A stretch of 64,000 nucleotides of DNA from JADKAV01 sp037045455 (lineage in GTDB: Bacteria; Actinomycetota; Actinomycetes; S36-B12; UBA10799): contig JBAOIN010000005.1 in NCBI GenBank assembly GCA_037045455.1, positions 1 to 64,000 of the forward strand. The letters are read 5' to 3'. The notes under the pieces are model-generated. The model worked only from the letters and a program-made list of their open reading frames with translations. It did not search any database and had not been told where the DNA came from. This document shows, one piece after another, positions 52,696 through 63,170 of the stretch. Within the stretch, counting starts at the first letter, position 1; the number at the start of each line of letters is the position of its first letter. A program made the translations under genes and the position numbers.

Positions 52696-53553
52696 TCACC
52701 AGTTCATGGTGATCGGCCTGCGCACTGGACGACCTCCCGCATGCCGTACGCGACTGTCCACCTTGCCGTGATCGAACAGTTGTGACCACACGACCCGGAT
52801 CAGACGGTAGCCCTCGGCCTCAAGATCGCCGTCCCGGATCTTCTCCTGCACGACCTTGCGTGGTCCATAGGTCGCATATTTGTCCTGGCCGTCAAACTCG
52901 ACACCGAGCCGGGTTCCTCTGATCAAGAGGTCCAGCCACGCTTCCCGCTGCCCGAGAACGACGTGGAACTGACTGACGACGTCGTAACCGAGGTTGCTCA
53001 GTACCAAACGACTCCAGGTCTCACCGGGCGATTCCGACAACGGGTCGGCATTGTCGGCAACCCAGCGAACACGCTGAACGCGCGTTGTGCCAGCCAGTTC
53101 ATCAGCCACGCGATGCAGATCGGAAGAATCACACCAATCGCCGGCCAACAGGGCATCGGCGACGATCAGCGCGCCACGCGAACTGAGCAGCCGCGCACAG
53201 TCAGCCGCAACCCGGGCGGGCTGCGAGATCAGCACGTCACCGACCTCTTCAGCCGGCCCGGGTGGCATGACCACGAGATGTTCACCGTATGCACCGCGCG
53301 CGATATTGCGCACATAGACCTTGCGTGGGACGGCAGGCAGCGGAATCTTCAGCAATGCGGCCGCTGAAGGACCAGCTAATGCCGCGCCAGGCTTCAGTTG
53401 ATCCAATACGCCCAGGCAGCGATCCGCGTAGCGTTCCCACGGTTCTTTCGCCTCACTGAACACGCCGGGCAGAACTCGCCGCTGCTTCTTGCGAATCGCT
53501 GCAGCCTCTCGGTTGGAGAGGCCCACAGCTTTGACATTCGATGTGCGGAACAT
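52696..53553 (-). CDS. AbiEi/DUF559 (Vsr-like endonuclease fold) protein
   Basis: Protein of 285 residues of a type widespread in actinobacteria. The N-terminal part (RVLPGVFSEAKEPWERYADRC, then KPGAALAGPSAAALLKIPLP) is like the winged-helix domain of AbiEi-type antitoxin/regulator proteins. The C-terminal part (GETWSRLVLSNLGYD, then LGVEFDGQDKY, EKIRDGDLEAEGYRLIRVVWSQL) is a DUF559-like restriction-endonuclease fold related to Vsr, with the acidic and lysine residues expected. Nuclease activity is inferred. The gene is bracketed by two nearly identical palindromic elements at 52611 and 53611, suggesting they moved or act together. Confidence 0.75.
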   Translation of the reverse strand: MFRTSNVKAVGLSNREAAAIRKKQRRVLPGVFSEAKEPWERYADRCLGVLDQLKPGAALAGPSAAALLKIPLPAVPRKVYVRNIARGAYGEHLVVMPPGPAEEVGDVLISQPARVAADCARLLSSRGALIVADALLAGDWCDSSDLHRVADELAGTTRVQRVRWVADNADPLSESPGETWSRLVLSNLGYDVVSQFHVVLGQREAWLDLLIRGTRLGVEFDGQDKYATYGPRKVVQEKIRDGDLEAEGYRLIRVVWSQLFDHGKVDSRVRHAGGRPVRRPITMNW

Positions 53554-53610
53554 GGGGCTGAGCCTCGCCCGGGTTGAGCGTCGGCGCGAGCAGCACAGGG
53601 CATCTGTGGA

Positions 53611-53689
53611 CAGCCGTTAGACCTTCGACCATCCGTTAGCGACAAATCGGGCAATTCGGCCTAACGGATGTTCGAAGGTCTAACGGATG
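53611..53689. repeat. ATCSGTKA palindromic element, subfamily D copy 2
   Basis: Same sequence as the element at 52611-52690 apart from four substitutions, in the same orientation, 1 kb away on the other side of the DUF559-like gene. The octamers are 19 nt apart in each arm. The outer left octamer reads AGCCGTTA. It starts 8 nt after the sulP stop. Confidence 0.95.
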
Positions 53690-53697
53690 CCGACGAT

Positions 53698-55519
53698 TCA
53701 GTGCTGCCACCAACGCCGCGGTTCCGGCTCCGGGTCGCAGTAGCCCGGGGTGGCCTCGTCGTCCGCCGCGATCTGCTCGGACTCCACCTCGTCCTCGGCC
53801 TGGGGGTGGGATTTGCCCTCGATGGCAAACTCCTTGCGCGCCGCCCGCGACCCGGCCGAGATGCTGTGCCACATGCGCCCGTCACCGAGCTGCTCGAGAA
53901 AACCGGAGCGCTTGAGCACCTGGCGGGCCTGGAAGAACACCCGCACCAGATACAACGCAACACCGCGCTGTTCCAGGCGAGTGCGGATCAACTCGAGGGC
54001 GTCCACACTGGTCGTGTCGAGCTGGCTGGTGGCCTCCAGGTCGAGCAGCACTGCCCGCAGGTCCGGCTCGGCGTCGGCCTGCTCGAGCACACCGTCGGCA
54101 ATCTGGCTGGCGTTGGCCCAGAACAACGGCGCGTCCAGTCGCAGCACCAGCAGCCCGTCGTAGGTCTTGCGCTCCGTGTGCCCGCGGATGCTGCCCCACG
54201 CCGCTTTCTCGTCGGGGACTTTGCCCATCACCTCAAGGTCGATCCGGCTTGAGCGGTAGACCAGCCCGAGCACCGCCAGGGCGACCGCAGTCAGCAAGCC
54301 GTAGAGCGGGCCGAGCAGCAGGACCCCGATCAATGCGGCAACTGCCGAGGTGAAGTCATTGCGCCGTACCTTGCGATAGCGCTGCAGCGCACCGACGTCC
54401 ATGAGTCCCCACACGGCCTGGATCACGATGGCCGACAGCACGCAGCGCGGCAGTGGCTCCAAAGCGCCGGCGAATGCGATGAGCGCCAGCACCACGATCA
54501 CCGCTGCGGCGATGCCCGTCACCTGCGTCTTCGAGCCGGCCCGCTCGGCCGCGGCGGTCTTGGACAGCGACCCGGCCACCCCCATTCCGCCCAGCACACT
54601 GGAGCCGATGTTGGCGGCACCGGTAGCCACGAGCTCCTGATTCGTGTCGACGCTGTAGCCACCGCGAGCGGCCAGCAGCCGGGCGGCAGAGACCCCTTCG
54701 GCCAGCCCGACCAGAGGCCAACGCCAGCCCGCCGGTGATGATCTGCGGCACGTCCCCCAAACCCACCCCCGGTAGCGATATTCCAGGCAGGCCAGTCGGC
54801 ACCGAGCCCACAGTGGCCACGCCGCGGCCGGCCAGCCCGAACGTGTCAGACGCGGTGATCGCGGCGACCAGCACGATCAACCCCCACGGCAGCCTCGGCG
54901 CGAAGCGGGCACCAAGGAACAGCGCCGCCAGCGCGGCGACGCCGATCGCGGCCGTGAGCGGGTTGATGTCGCCCAGCGATGTGAAAATCGACCAGGCTCG
55001 GCTCAGCACGTCGCCCTTCACCGGCGGCATGCCCAGCAGACTGGGAATCTCGCCGAGGATGATGAGCAGCACCAAGCCGAACACGAAGCCGGTGACGATC
55101 GGCCGGGACATGAACTCGGCGGCCCAGCCCAGCTTGAACAGCCCGGCCAGGATCAGCGACACGCCGGCCGCAAGGGCCAGCGCCGAGGTGTAGGCGACGG
55201 CCTTGGCCGGGTCGCCTCCCGCAAGGTCAGCGATCAGCGAGCCGGACAGCACCGACACGGTGGATACCGGTCCGACTACCAGCCGCGGCGAGGAGCCGAA
55301 GACCGCATATCCGATCAGCGCTAGCGGGATCGAGTACAGACCGACCAGCACTGGGACGCCGGCGATTCCCGCGTAACCCAGCGACTGCGGCATCGCCAAC
55401 GCGGCGACGACCACGCCCGCGAGAATGTCCGCACCCAGGTAGCGCACGGGGTAGGTCCTGATCCAGCTCATGATCGGAACCCGCACATCCGCATTGTGGC
55501 GCGTTGGGGCCATGTTCAC
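53698..55519 (-). CDS. SulP-family anion transporter with STAS domain (one frameshift)
   Basis: SLC26/SulP transporter of about 606 residues. The membrane domain opens YPVRYLGADILAGVVVAALAMPQSLGYAGIAGVPVLVGLYS and has GSSPRLVVGPVSTVSVLSGSL. The C-terminal STAS domain (YDGLLVLRLDAPLFWANASQIADGVLEQ, LLDLEATSQLDTTSVDALELI) is complete. The frame changes near 54712-54722: IITGGLALA continues as LVGLAEGVSAARLLAARGGYSVDTNQELVA, one base off. The substrate could be sulfate, bicarbonate or another anion. It is followed by a palindromic element. Confidence 0.92.
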
Positions 55520-55569
55520 CCGTTAGTTGCCTCACGGCCACACAAACGGCGCGCAATAGGGTGCCAGTC

Positions 55570-56118
55570 ATGGAGCAACACACCCTTCCCAGTCGGCGGC
55601 TGGCCGGCGTGGCCGTGATCGCCTTCAGCTCCGTCGCGTGGTGGCCGGCATTCACGCTGGGCGCCTGGGGCACCGTCTTCTTCTCGCAAGTGATGAGCCT
55701 GTGGGCGGTGTCCACAGCAGCCTTCGTCCTGGTTGCCCTGAGTGTCGACCTGCGGCGGCGGTGGCGCTGGTGGGCGATCGCGCTGCTGGTTCCGACCGGC
55801 TGGTTGCTCCTGGCACTGGAGGTCGCGCCGGGCAAGTACGCCGCTCCCGCGTGGCTGGCAACGCTGGTCACGCTGTTCGGGGCTCCGGCCATGATGTGGA
55901 TCCTGGTGCGATTCGCGGCTCCCGATCTGGTCGAGGACGCCGAGCCGCGCGATCGGATCACCGTCATCGCAGCGGTCCTGGTGGTCGTGCTGGGCGCGTT
56001 CGGCGTAGGCAAGTACCAGCAGGAATTCTTCACCTGCGGGGACTTCATGATCAGCGGAAACTCACAGCCGCCGGGCTGCACACCGGGTGACCCGTCGCTG
56101 GACATCTTGCGTCGTTGA
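55570..56118 (+). CDS. Hypothetical four-helix membrane protein
   Basis: Integral membrane protein of 182 residues starting at the ATG at 55570 (EQHTLPSRRLAGVAVIAFSSVAWWP). There are about four to five hydrophobic segments and a C-terminal soluble tail with two cysteines (EFFTCGDFMISGNSQPPGCTPGD). No family recognised. It is divergent from the SulP gene, with 50 nt between starts. Confidence 0.72.
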   Translation: MEQHTLPSRRLAGVAVIAFSSVAWWPAFTLGAWGTVFFSQVMSLWAVSTAAFVLVALSVDLRRRWRWWAIALLVPTGWLLLALEVAPGKYAAPAWLATLVTLFGAPAMMWILVRFAAPDLVEDAEPRDRITVIAAVLVVVLGAFGVGKYQQEFFTCGDFMISGNSQPPGCTPGDPSLDILRR

Positions 56119-56225
56119 GGCGGTTCCCGGTAAGCGGACTGCCGTTCAAGCACTCGTCAGGAATCCCCGATAGATGAGCCGTAGGCTTCTTGGGCACCGC
56201 AAGATCAAACTTTGGAGAAGATTCC

Positions 56226-59200
56226 GTGCGCTGGTTCACTTCCGTTGTCGCCACAGCCATGCTCACCACAGGATTGGGTGCGGCAGCCGTCCCGCCGGCA
56301 CACGCGGCGGCCGGCATCACGCTGGACAAGACTGCGCCCGCTTCGGTGCTGCTCGGCAAACCCGTCCCCTACACGCTGAAGGCCAGCAATCCTGCGGGGA
56401 ACGACCCGCTGTACAACGTCAGCTTCTCCGATGTTCTGCCCGCCGGCTTCGAGTACGTGGGGCCCACGAACCCGGCCTCGGCGGGTGAGCCGGCGATCAG
56501 CACTGCACCGGGTGGGCAGACCGTGCTCACGTGGACGAACATCACCGACCTGCAACAGGCGTCGTCGTTCACGATCGACTTCAAGGCCAAGCTGAAGGAT
56601 CCGCTGCCGACCACGATCGTGCCCACCGACACCAACACGGCGTACGTGTCCGGCTCGACGAATGAGCGCGACGTGCCGAAGTTCAACGCCGACGGTACGC
56701 CCAAGGCGGGCTTCATCAGCAGCAACGACACCGCCTCGACCGCACGGGCGCCTTTCGAGGTCGTGAAACAGAGCTCCAACAGCCCCGAGGGCGAGTTGCT
56801 GCGTGGCGTCCACGACCAACGCTCGACCTATACGCTGACAATTCGCAACAACGAGGCAGTGCCCACCAACAACGTGACCGTCACCGACTACCTACCAGCC
56901 GGCCTGGAATTTCTCGGCTGCGGTGACGAGGACAACTCGCAGGTGGTGACCGAGGAGTACACCGGCTCCGGGCCGCTGGGAACACCGGCCGTGAACCCCA
57001 CTCCATGCCCGGCGCCGGTGAGCGTCGAGACCGTCGACAGCCCGCAGGACGTGCCGGGACTCGGTGATCTCAGCGGCGTCTACACGGCCGTCACCTGGAA
57101 CGTCGGCACGCTAACACCCACGGATCCCCCGACCGAGATCAAGTACGTCGCCGGCATCCCGTTGTTCGAGAACACGATGTCCTGGCCGAGCGGCCAGGTC
57201 CCGGACACCGACGGGCCGCAGGGCTCGAACCTGGACAACAACAACGGCACCTCCACTCGGGAGGGCATCCCCGAGCACTCGCTCACGAACCGGGTCTCCG
57301 CCTCCGGCGTGTTCACGGGTACCGCAGCGACCAATCCGGTGGTAGTCACCGAGGACCACACGGTCACGATCGAGGACGTCCGGATGCAAAAGGACGCGGA
57401 CTCCAAAACGTTCACGCCAGGCGACACCGTCGACTTCACGTTCACTATCGAGGCCAGCGAGTACATGAACGCCGACGGCATCGACGTGATCGACACGCTG
57501 CCGGATGGCTACTGCCCGCTGGCACTGACCGAGAACTACTGGCCCGGCGGCCCGGCTGGCTGCGCTCCCGGCGTGGGCCCGCAGGTCAGCACCAATGGCG
57601 GGGCGGCCCAACCGCTGGGGTACGCCGCCGGCACACAATGGAACACCAACGCCTACACCGTGAAGCTGGATCCGGTCTCGGTGCTGGCCAACAAGCAAAC
57701 CGTCATCACTTTGCCGGCCCGGATGCTGGCGACGTACCGTGCAACGGGCAAGCCGACGGTGGCCGGGGACTCGTTCGAGGACAATGTCGAGCTGCTCGCT
57801 ACCACCGAGCCGATACCGTACGTGGACGGCGACCGGGTGCCGGTGGGTGACGACTCCCAGTACACCCAGGGCACTCCCCTGCCCACGATCAGCAAGCAGA
57901 TGAAGCAACGCGCCGCTCCGCCCGACTACCCCACGGGCATGAAATGCGATCCGAGTGTCGCTCCGGTCTACCAAGACGCGGCTGACATCGCCGAGGCGGA
58001 CAGCCAGTTCCGCAAGGGCGACGTGATCTGTTTCAAGCTGCGCGTCGACTTCCCCTCATCCGTCCAGACGAAGAACGCCGTGGTCACCGACTTCCCGCCG
58101 GTCGACACCGAATTCGTCACGACCAATGACCCCGTGACGGGCAACAACGCCTACGCGCTCACGACTGCGAACAACGTCAACGTCAGTGTCGACCTGACCC
58201 CGACCAAGTTCGTCCTCACCCTCGGCGATGGCGGCTTCGTGCCTGCGGGCGGAGTCTTCGAAGCGACGTTCGCCGTGCAGGTCCTGAAGCCCGGGACCGG
58301 CACCAAGCCGGAGATCACCGGCAACCTGATGAAGATGCGCACGGAGAACACCGCCGGTGTCGCACAGTCCTACCGTGATCAGGCGGACTACGGGTTGGTC
58401 CCGCCCCCGGACCTGTCCATTGCGAAGGGCGTGCGGCAGACCACCGCGCCCGCTGGCACCTGGAATCCCCCGCAGGACAACAAGCCGGTGCAGCAGGGGT
58501 CCACGGCGTACTTCCAGATCGACATCGCGAACAACCCACGCAATCTGCCGGGTGCGGATTACTCCGTGCGCGGCCTGCAGGTGTGGGACGCGCTGCCCAC
58601 ACAATTGAGCTGCAGCAACGTGGACCTCGGCTCCCTGCAGTGGATCAAGCCTGGGACCGCGACCGTTGCCGCGCTGCCCGCCGGCGTTGGGGTGACCTGT
58701 GACGCAGGCATGCTCAAGTGGGTATTCCCCACTCCGGACTCCGCCAACGACTACTCAGTTGCCAGCGGCCAGACGGTTTCGCTGATCTACCCGATGACCA
58801 TCCCGAACGAGGCCAGCGTCAGTACGAACTACCAGAACACTGCCTATGTCCGCAGTTTCGACGCGTTCACCGACATCCCGAACCAGACCGCGACCTACTT
58901 TCCCAAGAACAACGTCGACCCATCGGTCCCGGTCGAGGACCAGGACACTCCGCCGCTGAAGGACCCTTCGAACGTCTACATCAAGAACGTCACAATGGCC
59001 AAGACCGCCGACACCAGCGTCAACGAGACCGGCAACAACCTCAAGACGCAGGCGACTATCGGCGAGACGATCACCTACACCTACTCGGTGACCATCCCGG
59101 CCAAGTCGACCGTTTACCAGGGTGAGCTGTGGGACGAGCTGCCCTCCGGGATTGGCCTGGTGTCCATCGACGACTGGGGCCGCGACGGCTTCACCGACAA

Positions 59201-62200
59201 GCCAGCGGGGTTCACGCTCAACACGGATATCGGGACCAACCCAACGGGCAAGCTGACCTTCCCCAACCCCTATAGCAACGACACGAACGCCGACCAGGTG
59301 TTTGCGGTCAAAGTGACAGCCAAGCTGCTGCCCGCCGCGATCTCCTGTGCGACCAGCCCGTGCGTGGTGCCACCGGCACCGGGCACCGGCACCAAGCTGA
59401 CCAACAACGCCAAGTTCCGCAGTTATACGCAGGCGGTGGGCGGTTCGGCGCTAAACCGGCAGATCGGCTACGACATGGAGATCGTGCAGCCGAACCCCAG
59501 TGTCTTCAAGCTGGTGGACCCGACGCAGATGACCTCGGCCGATCAAGAAATCAACGTGTCGATTCCGTTCAGCAACTCGAGCGGGCGGCCACCGCTGCAC
59601 GACTGGCAGGTCAAGGACTGTCTGCCAGAGCCGTTTGAACTGGTTCCGGGCTCCATATCGACCGTGCCGAGCGGGCTGAACGTCGATAACGTAAGTGGCT
59701 GCCTCATTATCAGTGGCGATGCCACACACACAGCGATCCCTGCCGGCGGCGTCCCATACTCAGTCGCCTTCAAGATCAAGGCGAACACCTCGCTGCCGGC
59801 CGGCCAGACGTACACGAACACCGCCACACTGACCGGCAGCAGCATGCCGGGTGACGTGACTGGGGAGCGCCTGTACACGACCGAGACCAAGGCCACCTGG
59901 AAGTCCCCTGGCTCGGGCATCAAAAAGCAAACAGACCCGGATACCGCGACCATCGGCGAGCGATTCACCTCGAAGATCACGGTCGACATCGCGAAGAACC
60001 TCAACTACTACAGTGCTGGCGTTGTCGACACGTTGCCCGCGGGTGTGAACCCGGCGTCCGTGCAACTGGTCGGGATCACCTGCAAGAACGCCGACACCAC
60101 GGCGTGCGGTATCGGTGGGACGCCACTGACCCCCTCGGGGCAGAAGATCGGCTGGTCGTTCGGCGACATCCTCGCGGCCTCGCAGCACCGGACCGTGACC
60201 ATCGAGTACACGGCGGTTGTGGCCGACGTAGTGGGCAACAAGGCCGGCGGCAAGCTGACAAACAGCGCCAAGCCCTACTGGAGCCCGACGCAATTGCCGA
60301 ACCCGCCGACCACCATCGCCGGCTTCGAGGCATTGCCTGGCACAACCAACCCGGTGAGTGACACAGTCACGATCGTCGAGCCTGACCTCACCATCGCCAA
60401 GACCGTGAACGACCTCGAGACGATCAGCGCCAACCCTGACGACACGTTCACGTACAGCATCGAGGTGACGAACGGCAGCGGCGTGAACGTCAGCACCGCC
60501 TACAACATCGACGTCACTGACACGCTGCCCCCTCACGTCGAGGTGGCTGGGCAACTTCCCCAGGGCTGCGCCGTCAGCGTTGACGGCCGGAAGGTGACCT
60601 GTTCGATCGGAATCCTGCCCCAGGGGGCATCGGCGACGTTCTCCTTCGAGGCCCGATTGACCCCGGGCGCCCAGCCGGGCACAGCGGAGGTCAACAGCGC
60701 CAAGATCGACTCGTACAACAGCCTGCAGAACGACCAGGGCCGTGAGTACATCGGCCCCAGTGACACCGCAACCGTGAACCCGGTTCTGCCGGTGCTCACG
60801 ATCACGAAGGACAACTCCGACGACCAGGCCTACATCGGCTCGCCGTACACCTGGACGATCGTGGTTTCCAACGCGTCCGGTGAGCGACAGCGTACAAGCC
60901 GGATGTCGTGGACACGTTGCCGCCGAACTGGACCTACAACACCGGTTCAGCGAAGGTGACGATCAGCGGCGGCTCGACGACCCAGGTCGACCCGACGACG
61001 ATCTCGGGGCAGACCCTGACCTGGACCGATCTGGCCGACCTGGCCGACGGCAAGACACTCACGATCACGCTGACCGCGACACCGGGTCCGAATGTGGTCA
61101 CCAGTCCTGGCGTCGGGCTCGGCACCCATCACACGAACACGGCGATGACTAGTTGGGATCTCGGTCCCACGGCCGCCTGGGGCACTGACGAGTCCGAGAA
61201 CGCGACCGCCTACACCGAGATCGCCTCGGCCGACCTGCAGACTCGTGAAGACCCACGAGACTGACTACCCGAAGACGTGGAACGTCGGCGCGGATGAGGT
61301 CGTCCCGGGCACGGACTTCGTGTGGCGGATGGATGTCACGAACAACGGGCCCGACCCCAGCATGGGACCGTTCACCATCGAGGACACGCTGCCGGTCGGC
61401 GTGACGTACAACAGCGCCGGGAGCGACTGGTCCTGCACGCCCAACGGCCAGGTCATCACCTGCACAACTGGACAGGCCGGCCAGACGCTGGCGAAGGGCT
61501 CGTCCCTGCCGCCGTTGCTGCTGCACGTCAGTGTCGCCCTCGATGCCACCGGGCGATCTGAAGAACACCGCCAAGGTGACCGGCCCTACCTACGACCCGA
61601 AGCCGATCAACAACAGCGACGACGACACCGTGACGCCCCGACCGCTGGCCGACGTGGCCATCGAGAAGAGCCGCACGAAGCCGTACGTCGTGGGCGGTCA
61701 GGTCACCTACACACTGACGGTGACGAACAACGGCCCCTCGGTTTCGGTCGCGCCGATCACGGTCGAGGACACTCTGCCCGCCGGGCTGTCCATCGCCTCG
61801 ATCGACAGCGGCGCCTGGGATTGCACGCCTAAGAGCGGACCGGCGACGAAGATCACTTGCACGAGTGACGTCGACATGCAGCCGAACACTCAGGCGGATC
61901 TGATCAAGATCACGGTCGACGTGCTCGAGGCACCCGGCACTCCGGAGGCCGTGAACACGGCCAAGGTCACGCCGACCACAGAGGACTACGACCTGACGAA
62001 CAACGAGGACTCCGTCGAGGATGTTGTCGTTTCTGAGGTCCAGCTCGGGATCACCAAGAAGACCACGGGCGCGAACCCGGTCGCGGCCGGCGAGAAGACC
62101 CAGTTCACGATCACGGTGACAAACGCCGGTCCCGCGAAGGCGAAGAACGTGCAGGTCGTCGACGTGCTCGAACCGGGACTGCGGGCGACTGCCGCCACCG

Positions 62201-63081
62201 GCAAGGACTGGAGTTGCGACGTCGGGACCGGCACCACCGTCACCTGCAAGCGGGCGGACTTCCCGGTGAAGGACTCCCCGTCCGACATCGTGGTCACTGC
62301 CGCTGTGGACCAGGCAGTGCCGGGCGGCACCACGTTGAAGAACACGGCGACGGTGACCACCACCTCACCGCAGCCTGGTGGCGACCCGGACCCGGCGATC
62401 TCCACGGTGGACGTCATCGCTAAGTCCGACCTCGCCATCGTCAAGACCCACCAAGGCGGGCCCTGGACGATCGGCAAGCAGGGCATCTGGCAGTTGAAGG
62501 TGACGAACAACGGACCGTCGGACAACCCCGGCCCGCTCACCGTGACCGACCAACTGCCCCGCGGTAACGAGTTCGTCGCGGCCACTGGTGACGGCTGGGA
62601 GTGCACTGCGGCCAATCGCATTGTGACCTGCACCCACCCGACCGGCTTGATCGTCGGTCAGTCCTCGGAGTTCTCGATCCGGGTGGACGTCGTCGCAGGC
62701 GCCTTCCCCTCCGTCGTGAACCCGGCCGAGGTCACCTCGCCAATTCCGGACCCGAACCCGGACAACAACCGCACGTCCGATCAGGTCTCGGTCGAGAAGG
62801 CCAAGCAGACCGCCAATCCGCTGCCGAAGGACCCCAGCGTCCTGCCGTCCAGCCAGACCAACCAGGGGCAGAAGATCCACACCAAGGTCCACTGCACCCC
62901 GCTGAAGTCCTCGGCAGCTGGCGAGACGTCGTACTGCAAGGTCAAGCGCAGCAAGAACGGCACGATCCGGATCAAGATCGTCGGGCACCGGGCCATGCGG
63001 GTGACCGTGGTCCAGTTTGCGCGCGGCACTGCAGCCTACAAGCCGTGGAAGCGGGTGAAGAAGTACGTGCTGCGCCCGTAG
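56226..63081 (+). CDS. Giant DUF11-repeat surface protein (three frameshifts)
   Basis: Exported protein of about 2,284 residues. The GTG at 56226 follows GGAG and opens a signal peptide (RWFTSVVATAMLTTGLGAA, cleavage near AHA). I count fourteen DUF11/conserved-repeat domains, each with a V-x-D-x-L-P core: FSDVLPAGFEYVG, VTDYLPAGLEFLG, VIDTLPDGYCP, VVDTLPPNWTYN, IEDTLPVGVTYN, VEDTLPAGLSIAS and others. The frame breaks near 60889, 61244 and 61551-61553, each repaired by one base and restoring the repeat motif. The last 65 residues are the basic W/K-rich C-terminal module shared with two other secreted proteins here. There is no LPXTG. An adhesin or surface-layer role is inferred. Confidence 0.9.
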
Positions 63082-63088
63082 CGCTTCA

Positions 63089-63170
63089 AATCGGTGAACG
63101 TTTCGGCAATCGGTGAACACAGAATGCCGTGAAACTGTGTTCACGGATTGCCGAGATGTTCACGGATTCG
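63089..63170. repeat. ATCSGTKA palindromic element, subfamily E
   Basis: Left arm ATCGGTGAAC and ATCGGTGAAC 19 nt apart; right arm inverted ATCCGTGAAC and ATCCGTGAAC, also 19 nt apart. The arms match at 30 of 34 positions. It starts 7 nt after the DUF11 gene stop, and its outer right octamer supplies the TGA stop of the convergent methyltransferase-domain gene (AAT CCG TGA). Confidence 0.92.

Noticed and set aside
52466..53654. Two small minus-strand frames sharing the start PDLSLTDGRRSNG
   Set aside because: The shared start is translation of the duplicated palindromic element, not homologous proteins, and the rest of the two frames is unrelated.
51893..61553. Programmed ribosomal frameshifting in pit and the DUF11 gene
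   Set aside because: The sites show no slippery heptamer with a downstream stem-loop that I can see, and the needed shifts vary in direction between sites.
5819..63170. CRISPR array
   Set aside because: The repeated elements are single, far apart, palindromic and without spacer-repeat periodicity, and no cas gene is present.
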